A stretch of DNA of 64,000 nt from Lysobacter helvus (GTDB lineage: Bacteria; Pseudomonadota; Gammaproteobacteria; Xanthomonadales; Xanthomonadaceae). The position numbers were made by a program, and so were the translations under genes. Positions within the stretch are counted from its first letter, which is position 1. Every line of letters begins with the position of its first letter. Below are positions 1 through 7,853 of this stretch, piece by piece. The notes under the pieces were generated by a model, which worked only from the letters and a program-made list of their open reading frames with translations, ran no database searches and was not told where the DNA came from. Location of the stretch: assembly GCF_018406645.1 (NCBI RefSeq), contig NZ_AP024546.1:1922001-1986000 (forward strand), written 5' to 3'.

Positions 1-29
1 CGTGCGTGTCGTGTGCCATGGCCGCGAGT

Positions 30-722
30 CTATGCCTTCGGCGGTCGCGCGCCGAACAACGCCGTGCCCACGCGCACCAGCGTCGCGCCTTCGGCGATGG
101 CGAGTTCGAAATCGTCGCTCATGCCCATCGACAGGGTGTCCACGCCCGGATGCCGCGCGGCGATCGCATCGAACAACGCGCGCATGCGGGCGAAGGCGGC
201 ACGGCGCGCGGCCGGATCTTCCGCCGGCGCCGGGATTGCCATCAGCCCGCGCAACGCGAGCCGCGGTTGCGCGGCCACCAGGTCGGCCAGGGCCGCCGCG
301 TCCTCCGGGCGACAGCCGTGCTTGCTCGCTTCGTCGTCGATGTTGACCTGCACCAGCACGTTCAGCGGCGGCCGGTCGGCGGGGCGCGCGGCGGCGAGCA
401 GGGGCACGAGTTTGGCCCGGTCGACGGTCTGCACCCAGTCGAACAACGTCGCGGCGAGCGCGGCCTTGTTGGATTGCAGGGCGCCGATGAGATGCCACGC
501 CAGGCCCTGCGCGCGCGGGTCGCCCGAGAGGGCCACCTGCCGGGCCTGCGCTTCCTGGACATAGTTGTCGCCGAAGTCCCGCTGGCCGGCGGCGGCCAGT
601 GCGGCGACCGCCTCCGCGGGCTGGCCCTTGCAGACCGCAAGCAGCACGGGCCGTGGCCGACCCGACTGCCGGGCCGCGTTATCAAGACGTTGAACGAGCA
701 CGTTCAGGGCAGAACCAAGCAC
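30..722 (-). CDS. yggS: YggS-family PLP-binding homeostasis protein
   Basis: A 230-residue protein of the YggS/PROSC family, a single-domain PLP-binding TIM barrel. The family keeps cytosolic pyridoxal phosphate and amino/keto-acid pools balanced rather than catalysing a defined pathway step. The PLP lysine lies in the early strand LLAVCKG (about residue 32). The HLIGALQSNK segment (about 77-86) and the C-terminal GMSDDFELAIAEGATLVRVGTALFG phosphate-binding region are also typical, and the length is normal. It is transcribed away from pilT, as in other Xanthomonadaceae where yggS adjoins the pilTU genes. Its TAG stop lies only 29 bases from the window edge. Confidence 0.93.
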   Translation of the reverse strand: MLGSALNVLVQRLDNAARQSGRPRPVLLAVCKGQPAEAVAALAAAGQRDFGDNYVQEAQARQVALSGDPRAQGLAWHLIGALQSNKAALAATLFDWVQTVDRAKLVPLLAAARPADRPPLNVLVQVNIDDEASKHGCRPEDAAALADLVAAQPRLALRGLMAIPAPAEDPAARRAAFARMRALFDAIAARHPGVDTLSMGMSDDFELAIAEGATLVRVGTALFGARPPKA

Positions 723-758
723 TTCGTCTCAACCTCGTGGCCGCGCTGGGAATCGCGG

Positions 759-789
759 TTGACACCGCGGGTGGGGCGGCGCCCATACT
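759..789 (+). promoter_or_regulatory. putative sigma-70 promoter for pilT
   Basis: A perfect TTGACA -35 hexamer at 759-764 is followed by CATACT at 784-789. The 19-base spacer is slightly long. It lies about 65 bases upstream of the pilT start, in the divergent gap with yggS. This is inferred from sequence only. Confidence 0.4.
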
Positions 790-853
790 GCCCGCCGGGG
801 GGTGCCCGGCACCAGTCGTACATCGTTTCAACTCGTGCGGGGGAGCACGTTCA

Positions 854-1891
854 ATGGATATCGCCGAACTCCTGGCGTTCTCGGTCAAGAACAAAGCGTC
901 CGACCTGCACCTGTCCGCAGGCCTGCCGCCGATGATCCGCGTGGACGGCGACGTCCGGCGCATCAACATCCCCGCGCTCGACCACAAGCAGGTCCACGCG
1001 CTCGTCTACGACATCATGTCGGACAAGCAGCGGCGCGATTACGAAGAATTCCTCGAGGTCGACTTCTCCTTCGAGATCCCGGGCCTGGCGCGCTTCCGCG
1101 TGAACGCGTTCAACCAGAACCGCGGCGCCGGTGCGGTGTTCCGCACGGTGCCCTCGGAGGTGCTGACGCTCGAAGACCTCGGCTGCCCGCGCATCTTCAA
1201 GGAACTCATCGACCAGCCGCAGGGCCTGATCCTGGTGACCGGCCCCACTGGCTCGGGCAAGTCCACCACGCTGGCGGCGATGCTCGACCACGTCAACAAG
1301 AGCGAGTACGCGCACATCCTCTCGGTGGAAGACCCGATCGAGTTCGTGCACACCTCGCAGAAGTGCCTGATCAACCAGCGCGAAGTGCACCGCGACACGC
1401 ACGGCTTCAACGAAGCCCTGCGTTCGGCACTGCGCGAAGACCCCGACTACATCCTGGTCGGCGAAATGCGCGACATCGAAACCATCCGCCTGGCGCTCAC
1501 CGCCGCGGAAACCGGCCACCTCGTGTTCGCGACGCTGCACACCTCGTCGGCCGCCAAGACCATCGACCGCATCATCGACGTGTTCCCCGCCGGCGAGAAG
1601 CCGATGGTGCGCTCGATGCTGTCGGAGTCGCTGCGCGCGGTGATCTCGCAGGCGCTGCTGAAGAAAGTGGGCGGCGGTCGTACCGCGGCGTGGGAAATCA
1701 TGGTCGGCATCCCGGCCATCCGTAACCTGATCCGCGAGGACAAGGTCGCGCAGATGTATTCGGCGATCCAGACCGGCGGCGCGCACGGGATGATGACCCT
1801 CGACCAGCACCTGCAGGACCTCGTGAAGCGCAGCATGGTCACGCGCCAGCACGCCAAGGAATACGCGAAGGACAAGCGGCTGTTCGAGTGA
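854..1891 (+). CDS. pilT: type IV pilus retraction ATPase PilT
   Basis: A 345-residue hexameric ATPase that powers type IV pilus retraction, and so twitching motility and DNA uptake, at the cytoplasmic base of the pilus machine. Seen directly: the N-terminal KNKASDLHLSAG signature (about 12-23), Walker A GPTGSGKS (130-137), the LVGEMRD Walker B region, and the TGHLVFATLHT histidine box. The ATG at 854 was chosen because it gives the canonical MDIAELL start and follows a GGGGGAG ribosome site. The longer in-frame extension upstream is not family-like. It is followed 16 bases later by pilU. Length and motifs are complete. Confidence 0.97.
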   Translation: MDIAELLAFSVKNKASDLHLSAGLPPMIRVDGDVRRINIPALDHKQVHALVYDIMSDKQRRDYEEFLEVDFSFEIPGLARFRVNAFNQNRGAGAVFRTVPSEVLTLEDLGCPRIFKELIDQPQGLILVTGPTGSGKSTTLAAMLDHVNKSEYAHILSVEDPIEFVHTSQKCLINQREVHRDTHGFNEALRSALREDPDYILVGEMRDIETIRLALTAAETGHLVFATLHTSSAAKTIDRIIDVFPAGEKPMVRSMLSESLRAVISQALLKKVGGGRTAAWEIMVGIPAIRNLIREDKVAQMYSAIQTGGAHGMMTLDQHLQDLVKRSMVTRQHAKEYAKDKRLFE

Positions 1892-1907
1892 CAGCCTGGA
1901 GCACACC

Positions 1908-3038
1908 ATGAGCAGCATCGATTTCACCTCGTTCCTCAAGCTGATGGCGCACCAGAAGGCGTCGGACTTGTTCATCACGGCCGGCATGCCGCCGTCGATG
2001 AAGGTCCACGGCAAGATCTCGCCCATCACCCAGAACCCGCTCACGCCGCAGCAGAGCCGCGACCTGGTGCTGAACGTGATGAACCCGCAGCAGCGGGAAG
2101 AGTTCGAAAAGACGCACGAGTGCAACTTCGCCATCGGCGTGGCCGGCGTCGGCCGCTTCCGCGTGTCGTGCTTCTACCAGCGCAACCAGGTCGGCATGGT
2201 GCTGCGCCGGATCGAGACCAAGATCCCCAGCGTCGAAGAGCTCAATTTGCCGCCGGTGATCAAGACGCTGGCGATGACCAAGCGCGGCATCATCATCTTC
2301 GTCGGCGCCACGGGTACCGGTAAGTCCACGTCGCTGGCCGCGATGATCGGCTACCGCAACCAGAATTCCACCGGCCACATCATCACCATCGAAGACCCGA
2401 TCGAATTCGTGCACAAGCACGAGGGCTGCATCATCACGCAGCGCGAAGTGGGCATCGACACCGACAGCTGGGACGCCGCGCTGAAGAACACGCTGCGCCA
2501 GGCGCCGGACGTGATCATGATCGGCGAGGTGCGCACGCGCGAAGGCATGGACCACGCCATCGCCTTCGCCGAAACGGGCCACCTGGTGTTGTGCACGCTG
2601 CACGCCAACAACGCCAACCAGGCGATGGACCGCATCATCAACTTCTTCCCGGAAGACCGTCGCAACCAGTTGCTGATGGACCTCTCGCTCAACCTCAAGG
2701 GCGTGGTCGCGCAGCAGCTCATCCCCACGCCCGACGGCAAGTCGCGCCGCGTGGCGATGGAAATCATGCTGGGCACGCCGCTGGTGCAGGACTACATCCG
2801 CGACGGCGAGATCCACAAGCTGAAGGAAGTGATGAAGGAATCCACCAACCTCGGCATGAAGACCTTCGACCAGAGCCTGTTCGAGCTGTACCAGGCCGGC
2901 GAGATCTCCTACGAGGACGCCCTGCGCTACGCCGACTCGGCGAACGAAGTACGCCTGCGCATCAAGCTCGCCCAGGGCGGCGATGCGCGCACCTTGTCGC
3001 AGGGGCTGGATGGCGTCGAGGTCGCCGAAGCCCGCTGA
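1908..3038 (+). CDS. pilU: PilT-dependent retraction ATPase PilU
   Basis: A 376-residue PilT paralogue. PilU is the accessory retraction motor that works with PilT and raises retraction force. It has the [15 protein letters not shown]-terminal signature, Walker A GATGTGKS (133-140), [13 protein letters not shown] (Walker B) and [13 protein letters not shown]. The C-terminal extension past residue 345 distinguishes it from PilT. It lies directly behind pilT with a short gap, so the two are probably cotranscribed. A hairpin at 3066-3087 may end the transcript. Confidence 0.96.
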   Translation: MSSIDFTSFLKLMAHQKASDLFITAGMPPSMKVHGKISPITQNPLTPQQSRDLVLNVMNPQQREEFEKTHECNFAIGVAGVGRFRVSCFYQRNQVGMVLRRIETKIPSVEELNLPPVIKTLAMTKRGIIIFVGATGTGKSTSLAAMIGYRNQNSTGHIITIEDPIEFVHKHEGCIITQREVGIDTDSWDAALKNTLRQAPDVIMIGEVRTREGMDHAIAFAETGHLVLCTLHANNANQAMDRIINFFPEDRRNQLLMDLSLNLKGVVAQQLIPTPDGKSRRVAMEIMLGTPLVQDYIRDGEIHKLKEVMKESTNLGMKTFDQSLFELYQAGEISYEDALRYADSANEVRLRIKLAQGGDARTLSQGLDGVEVAEAR

Positions 3039-3065
3039 GGCCACCGCCGCTGCAGGGTCCAACGG

Positions 3066-3087
3066 AAGGCGCGGGCAACCGCGCCTT
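3066..3087 (+). terminator. terminator-like hairpin after pilU
   Basis: A perfect 9-bp stem AAGGCGCGG/CCGCGCCTT closes a GCAA loop 28 bases after the pilU stop. Only three T residues follow, so termination strength is uncertain. Confidence 0.5.
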
Positions 3088-3120
3088 TCGCGTGCTTGGA
3101 TCACCGCGGGCGTGTCGGGC

Positions 3121-3126
3121 TAGAAT
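3121..3126 (+). promoter_or_regulatory. putative -10 element of yqgE (near-leaderless transcript)
   Basis: TAGAAT ends seven bases before the yqgE ATG. A TTGGAT at 3096-3101 could serve as -35 with a 19-base spacer. Transcription would then start at or next to the start codon. No Shine-Dalgarno sequence precedes this ATG. Confidence 0.35.
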
Positions 3127-3133
3127 CGCCCCC

Positions 3134-3700
3134 ATGCAGGCCACCCCCACGCCGCTCGCCAACCGCTTGCTCATCGCGCTGCCGGCGCTCGCCGACCCGC
3201 AGTTCGCACGCAGCGTCACCCTCGTCTGCCAGCACGACGAAGAAGGGGCGATGGGCGTGGTGGTCAACAAGCCCTCCGAATACACGCTGGGCGACGTCTT
3301 CCAGCAGATGGGCATCGAAGCCGAGGATCCGGCGCTGCTCGGGCAGGTCGTGCTGTCCGGCGGCCCCGTGCATCCCGAACGCGGCTTCGTGCTGCACGAT
3401 GGTGGCGACGGATTCGATTCCACGCTCGCGGTCAGCGACAAGCTGTACCTGACGACCTCGCGCGACATCCTCGAGGCGATGGCCGGCGGCAAGGGCCCGA
3501 AGCACGCCGTCGTGGCGCTCGGCTGCGCCGGGTGGGGCGCGGGACAGCTCGAACACGAACTCACCGAAGACAGCTGGCTGATGGTGCCCGTGGCGCCCGG
3601 CCTGCTGTTCGACACGCCCATCGACGCGCGCTGGCAGGCCGCCGCCGGCAGCATCGGCGTCGACCTGGCCCAGGTCGCCGATTACAGCGGGCACGCGTGA
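3134..3700 (+). CDS. yqgE: YqgE/AlgH family protein
   Basis: A 188-residue cytosolic protein of the UPF0301 (YqgE/AlgH) family, whose biochemical role is unresolved. In pseudomonads AlgH was linked to alginate expression. Characteristic motifs are [12 protein letters not shown] near the N-terminus, [12 protein letters not shown] (about 37-48), [15 protein letters not shown] (about 74-88) and the C-terminal [12 protein letters not shown]. As in most proteobacteria it sits just upstream of ruvX; the gap is four bases, implying one transcript with ruvX and pyrB. The ATG at 3134 fits the family N-terminus. Confidence 0.93.
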   Translation: MQATPTPLANRLLIALPALADPQFARSVTLVCQHDEEGAMGVVVNKPSEYTLGDVFQQMGIEAEDPALLGQVVLSGGPVHPERGFVLHDGGDGFDSTLAVSDKLYLTTSRDILEAMAGGKGPKHAVVALGCAGWGAGQLEHELTEDSWLMVPVAPGLLFDTPIDARWQAAAGSIGVDLAQVADYSGHA

Positions 3701-3704
3701 CCCC

Positions 3705-4187
3705 ATGAAACTCGACGGCACCGTGCTCGGCTTCGACGTCGGCGCGCGCCGCATCGGCGTGGCGGTTGGCAGTGCGTACGGCAGCGGGGCGCGCGCGCTC
3801 GCGGTGATCGACGTGCACGCGCATGGTCCCGACTGGTCCGCGATCGACCGCATCCGCGCCGAATGGCGGCCCGATGGCCTCGTCGTCGGCGATCCGATGA
3901 CGCTCGACGGCGGCGACCAACCCATCCGACAGCGTGCGCAAGCGTTCGCGCGCGCGTTGTCCGGGCGCTATCGCCTGCCGGTGGTGATGGTGGACGAGCG
4001 CATGAGTTCGATCGAAGCCGCGCAACGCTTCGCCGCCGACCGCGCCGAAGGCCGCAAGAAACGCCGCGACGCCGCGGCGCTGGACGCCGTCGCCGCCGCC
4101 GTCATCGTCGAACGCTGGCTCGCCGCGCCCAACGACGCCATCACCGTCGACCCCGACGCCCCCTTGCAACCCGGAGCCGCAGAGTGA
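3705..4187 (+). CDS. ruvX: RuvX/YqgF Holliday junction resolvase-like nuclease
   Basis: A 160-residue RNase H-fold protein of the YqgF family, predicted to act as a Holliday junction resolvase or in 16S rRNA 5'-end maturation (YqgF is essential in E. coli). The first catalytic Asp is in LGFDVGARRIGVAVG (about 8-22), the middle strand is GLVVGDP, and a later acidic site is VVMVDERMSS (about 92-101). Its TGA overlaps the GTG start of pyrB (GTGA), so translation of the two is probably coupled. The C-terminal tail is slightly long. Confidence 0.93.
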   Translation: MKLDGTVLGFDVGARRIGVAVGSAYGSGARALAVIDVHAHGPDWSAIDRIRAEWRPDGLVVGDPMTLDGGDQPIRQRAQAFARALSGRYRLPVVMVDERMSSIEAAQRFAADRAEGRKKRRDAAALDAVAAAVIVERWLAAPNDAITVDPDAPLQPGAAE

Positions 4188-5131
4188 CCGTCGCCCAGGT
4201 GGACGCGCAGGGACGCCTGCGCCATTTCCTCACGCTCGAAGGCTTCCCGCGCACGGTGCTCGTGCGCCTGCTTGACCTGGCGCAACACTTCGACGAACGC
4301 CGCGGCGATCCCGCGTTGCGCCACACGCTCGCCGGCCGCACGGTGTGCACGCTGTTCTTCGAACCGTCCACGCGCACGCGCTCCAGCTTCCAGATCGCCG
4401 CGCAGTCGCTCGGTGCGGACGTGCTGAACTTCGATGCGTCCACGTCGTCGACCAGCAAGGGCGAGACCGCGCGCGACACGCTCAAGACGCTCGAAGCGAT
4501 GGGCGTGCACGGCTTCATCGTGCGCCACAAGGACGATGGCGCCGTCGCCGCGCTCGCGGCCGAAGCGCGTCCCGGCACCGCACTGATCAACGCTGGCGAC
4601 GGACGCATCGCGCATCCCACGCAAGGCGTGCTCGACATGCTCACGCTGCGCCAGGCCAAGGGCGCGGACTTCTCGCGGCTCAAGGTTGCGATCGTGGGCG
4701 ACGTGAAGCATTCGCGCGTGGCGCGCACCGACCTGCATGCGCTGCGCACGCTGGGCGCGGGCGAGATCCGCGTGTGCGGGCCGGCGTCCTTGCTGCCCAC
4801 CGATGCCACGCTGGAAGGTTGCACGGTCACGGACGATTTCGATGCGGCGCTGGAAGGCGTCGACGCCGTGATGATGCTGCGCCTGCAACGCGAGCGGATG
4901 GAGGAAGGCCTGGTGGGTTCGCTGGCCGACTACCACCGCGATTACGGCTTGAGCGCAGCGCGCCTGAAGCGCGCCGCGCCCGGGGCCGTGGTGCTGCATC
5001 CGGGGCCGATGAACCGCGGGGTCGAGATCGACGACGACGTGGCCGATGGTCCCCAGTCGCTGATCCTGCGCCAGGTCGCCAATGGTGTCGCCGCGCGCAT
5101 GGCGGTGCTCGAGGTGCTGCTCGGGGCGTGA
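4184..5131 (+). CDS. pyrB: aspartate carbamoyltransferase catalytic chain
   Basis: A 315-residue cytosolic enzyme that joins carbamoyl phosphate to aspartate, the first committed step of pyrimidine synthesis. The carbamoyl-phosphate signature FFEPSTRTRSSF is at about 53-64, HPTQG at about 143-147, and LHPGPMNRGVEI follows toward the C-terminus. The start is GTG at 4184, overlapping the ruvX stop by four bases; a longer reading to the left would not match the family. No pyrI or inactive pyrC-like partner is encoded next to it in this window. Confidence 0.95.
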   Translation: MTVAQVDAQGRLRHFLTLEGFPRTVLVRLLDLAQHFDERRGDPALRHTLAGRTVCTLFFEPSTRTRSSFQIAAQSLGADVLNFDASTSSTSKGETARDTLKTLEAMGVHGFIVRHKDDGAVAALAAEARPGTALINAGDGRIAHPTQGVLDMLTLRQAKGADFSRLKVAIVGDVKHSRVARTDLHALRTLGAGEIRVCGPASLLPTDATLEGCTVTDDFDAALEGVDAVMMLRLQRERMEEGLVGSLADYHRDYGLSAARLKRAAPGAVVLHPGPMNRGVEIDDDVADGPQSLILRQVANGVAARMAVLEVLLGA

Positions 5132-5171
5132 TGCATCCGCTTTGGGGGTGTGCGGTCGCGCGGCCGCAGTC

Positions 5172-5196
5172 CATAATCCGCGCCATGAACGCCTGA
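5172..5196 (+). other. leader minigene (Met-Asn-Ala) with -10-like CATAAT upstream of mgtE
   Basis: CATAAT at 5172-5177 is followed seven bases later by ATG AAC GCC TGA (5185-5196). If transcription starts where the -10 predicts, the minigene would be almost leaderless, with the mgtE ATG 47 bases further on. A peptide this short may be chance. No M-box or Mg-sensing fold was recognised in the 111-base gap between pyrB and mgtE. Confidence 0.2.
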
Positions 5197-5242
5197 CCCC
5201 TGTCGCGCACCTGCCGTCGCGACGCGCCATTGGAACTCCCGC

Positions 5243-6604
5243 ATGGCCGAAGCGATCCGCCACGAGAAAACCGCGCGCCAGCTGCGTCTGTTGTCGGACG
5301 CGCTCGACAGCGGCCGCCTCGGTCCCGTGCGGCGTCTCGTCAACACGCTCTCGCCGGCGGAAATCGGCAACCTGCTGGAATCCCTCCCGCCCGCCAAGCG
5401 CACCATCGTGTGGGGCCTGGTCGATGCCGAGGACGACGGTGAAGTGCTGGTGCATGTCGGCGACGACGTGCGCGAAAGCCTGCTGGCGGAAATGGACCCG
5501 GACGAAATCGTCGCGGCGGTCGAAGACCTCGACATCGACGATCTCGCGGACCTCGTCGAAGACCTGCCGGACACCGTCATCGACGAAGTCCTCAAGTCGA
5601 TGGACCGCGAGAACCGCGAGCGCCTGGAACAGGTGCTGTCCTACGACGAGGACACCGCCGGCCGCCTGATGAACCCCGACGTGGTGACGGTGCGCACCGA
5701 CACCACGGTGGATGTCGTCCTGCGTTACCTGCGCCTGCGCGGCGAACTGCCGGACCACACCGATCATCTCTATGTCGTCAGCCGCCGGCACCAGTACCTC
5801 GGGCGCATCGCGTTGCAGTCGCTGCTCACGCACGAGGCCAACACGCCGATCAACCAGCTGATCGACGACGAGCAACCGGCGATCGGCGTGGACGAATCCG
5901 CGGACGAAGTCGCGCGCCAGTTCTCCGACCATGACTGGATCAGCGCCCCGGTCGTGGACGACAACAACATCCTGCTCGGCCGCATCACCATCGATGACGT
6001 GGTCGACATCATCCGCGAGCAGGCCGAACACCAGGTGCTCGGCGCGGCGGGCCTGGACGAAGACGAAGACCTGTTCTCGCCGGTGCCGCGCGCGTGGCGC
6101 CGCCGCATCGTGTGGCTGGGCGTCAACCTCGGCACCGCGTTCCTTGCGTCGAGCGTCGTCGGCCAGTTCCAGGGCACGATCGACCACATCGTCGCGCTGG
6201 CCGTGCTGATGCCGATCGTCGCGGGCATGGGCGGCAACGCCGGCACGCAGGTGCTCGCGCTGATGGTGCGCGGTTTGGCGCTCGGCCAGGTGGGCGCGTC
6301 GAACGTGCAGGTGCTGCTGTGGAAGGAACTGCGCGTGGCCGCCATGAACGGCGTGATGCTGGGCGGCATCGTCGCGCTCGCGACATGGGCGTGGTTCGGC
6401 AACGGGATGCTCGCGCTGGTGATCGGCGCGGCGATGACATTGAACCTGTTGTTCGCCGCCAGCGCCGGCGTGCTGGTGCCGCTGACGCTCAAGCGCATGA
6501 ACCTGGATCCCGCGCTCGCGGGCGGCGTGATCCTGACGACGGTGACCGACGTGATGGGCTTCCTCGCGTTCCTCGGCCTGGCGACGTTGATCCTGCTGCG
6601 ATGA
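5243..6604 (+). CDS. mgtE: MgtE-family magnesium transporter
   Basis: A 453-residue inner-membrane Mg2+ channel/transporter. The N-terminal acidic MgtE helical domain spans roughly residues 20-135. A pair of CBS domains lies at about 140-265, with segments LYVVSRRHQYLGRI and APVVDDNNILLGRITIDDVVD. Five transmembrane helices lie from about 290 to the end, with the pore-associated MPIVAGMGGNAGTQ motif (about 325-338). The cytosolic domains normally gate the pore by sensing Mg2+. It overlaps the next gene by four bases (ATGA). Neighbourhood with the pts block is common in Xanthomonadaceae. Confidence 0.95.
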   Translation: MAEAIRHEKTARQLRLLSDALDSGRLGPVRRLVNTLSPAEIGNLLESLPPAKRTIVWGLVDAEDDGEVLVHVGDDVRESLLAEMDPDEIVAAVEDLDIDDLADLVEDLPDTVIDEVLKSMDRENRERLEQVLSYDEDTAGRLMNPDVVTVRTDTTVDVVLRYLRLRGELPDHTDHLYVVSRRHQYLGRIALQSLLTHEANTPINQLIDDEQPAIGVDESADEVARQFSDHDWISAPVVDDNNILLGRITIDDVVDIIREQAEHQVLGAAGLDEDEDLFSPVPRAWRRRIVWLGVNLGTAFLASSVVGQFQGTIDHIVALAVLMPIVAGMGGNAGTQVLALMVRGLALGQVGASNVQVLLWKELRVAAMNGVMLGGIVALATWAWFGNGMLALVIGAAMTLNLLFAASAGVLVPLTLKRMNLDPALAGGVILTTVTDVMGFLAFLGLATLILLR

Positions 6605-7353
6605 GCTGCCTCGGGCGTCTCCTGCTGGCCATCGCGCTCGTGCCCGGCATGGCCTGTGCACAGAAGGAAGTACTCGTCACGCCGGGCCGCACGAGCATCT
6701 ACAAGGCCGGCATCGGCGCGCAGTACCGCCCGGATTTCAACACGGCGATGCGCGCGCTGCAGGATGACCACGACGCCGCGAAGGCGTTGGCCTTGCTCGC
6801 GCCGATCGGCGAATTCTGCGAAGCGTTGCAGCGCCCCGGCATGCGATCGATCGCGGTCGCGGAAGAAGCGGAATACGACCGCTACCTCGCCGAGCATCCG
6901 GGCACGCCGGTCGACCTGGTGGACATGACGTGTCCGATGGCCTTCCACGCGCAGGCCTTTGCGCTCATCGAGCTCAAGCGCGAATCCGCCGAGGTCCTGC
7001 GCGCGCTCGACCGCGCCATCGCGATCGCGCCGTACTGGGCCGAACCGCACAACGAACGCGGCTTCCTGCTGGCGCAGGCCGGGCGTCGCGACGAAGCGCT
7101 GGCGTCCTATCGCCAGGCGATCGCGCTCGCGGAAGCGAGCCGCAGCAAGGAAGGCGCCGCCGTCGCGTATCGCGGCCTGGGGTACACGCTGGTCGAAATG
7201 CAGCAGTGGCAGGCAGCGCGCGAGGCGTACGACAAGTCGCTGGCCATCGAGCCGGGGAACCGGATCGCGTTGGACGAGCTGGCGTTCATCGAGAAGAACG
7301 CGCCCCAAGCGAAGCCTTCGACCGAAAAGACGCAGCCCGGGGACGCGCGATGA
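6601..7353 (+). CDS. exported TPR-repeat protein, unknown function
   Basis: A 250-residue protein with a likely cleavable signal peptide (MSCLGRLLLAIALVPGMACA, cleavage near residue 20). Tetratricopeptide repeats follow, seen as ALDRAIAIAPYWAEPHNERG and AREAYDKSLAIEPGN. TPRs bind partner proteins, so it probably has a scaffolding role in the periplasm; the partner is unknown. The start codon overlaps the mgtE stop (ATGA) and its own stop overlaps the start of the next lipoprotein (ATGA). The three genes are therefore a tight translational unit. I could not assign a named family. Confidence 0.8.
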   Translation: MSCLGRLLLAIALVPGMACAQKEVLVTPGRTSIYKAGIGAQYRPDFNTAMRALQDDHDAAKALALLAPIGEFCEALQRPGMRSIAVAEEAEYDRYLAEHPGTPVDLVDMTCPMAFHAQAFALIELKRESAEVLRALDRAIAIAPYWAEPHNERGFLLAQAGRRDEALASYRQAIALAEASRSKEGAAVAYRGLGYTLVEMQQWQAAREAYDKSLAIEPGNRIALDELAFIEKNAPQAKPSTEKTQPGDAR

Positions 7354-7844
7354 AATCGGCCCTGCGCGTGATTGCACTTACCGGGTTGCTCGCCGCCTGC
7401 ACGCAGCCTGCAGAAACGCAAGCCACATCGGCGACGGCCGCGCCCAAGGGCTTCGACGCCACCTCGCCGTACAGCAACTACGAGCTCACGATGGAGCGCA
7501 TCGACGCGATGCTCGTCGCGCAGTCGTACCTCGCCGCGGCGGTGAAGGATGATCCGACGCTCGAAGTCGCGATGAAAGCGGCCTCCGGCGAAGACGGCGT
7601 GCGTTACGCCGCGCGCCTGGAAGCCACGCCCGCGTTGCGCGATGCCATCGCGAAGTCGGGCCTGTCGACGCGCGACTACGCGCTGACGAGCGAAGCGTTG
7701 ATGACCGCGCTGATGACGCAGGAAGCGCTCACGGCCGGCCGGCTGAAGGCCATCCCGCACGGCGTGAACCGGCAGAACGTGTACTTCGTGCGCGAGCACA
7801 AGGATGCGTTGGCGGCGCGCTTCGCCGGCTACCAGCAACGCTGA
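7350..7844 (+). CDS. small predicted lipoprotein, unknown function
   Basis: A 164-residue protein with a short signal peptide ending in a lipobox LLAAC (Cys at about 16), so probably lipid-anchored. An Ala/Thr-rich linker leads to a helical domain with repeated Ala/Leu patterns (TSEALMTALMTQEALTAG). No recognised catalytic motif is present. It is the third gene of the mgtE-TPR-lipoprotein chain and ends nine bases from the convergent ptsI stop, with no terminator between them. Function unknown. Confidence 0.75.
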   Translation: MKSALRVIALTGLLAACTQPAETQATSATAAPKGFDATSPYSNYELTMERIDAMLVAQSYLAAAVKDDPTLEVAMKAASGEDGVRYAARLEATPALRDAIAKSGLSTRDYALTSEALMTALMTQEALTAGRLKAIPHGVNRQNVYFVREHKDALAARFAGYQQR

Positions 7845-7853
7845 CGCTGTCCG

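Noticed and set aside
599-853. N-terminal extension of PilT
   Set aside because: The added sequence is not family-like; the canonical start MDIAELL has a good ribosome site.
5132-5242. Mg-sensing riboswitch before mgtE
   Set aside because: The gap is only 111 bases and lacks recognisable M-box sequence or folds.
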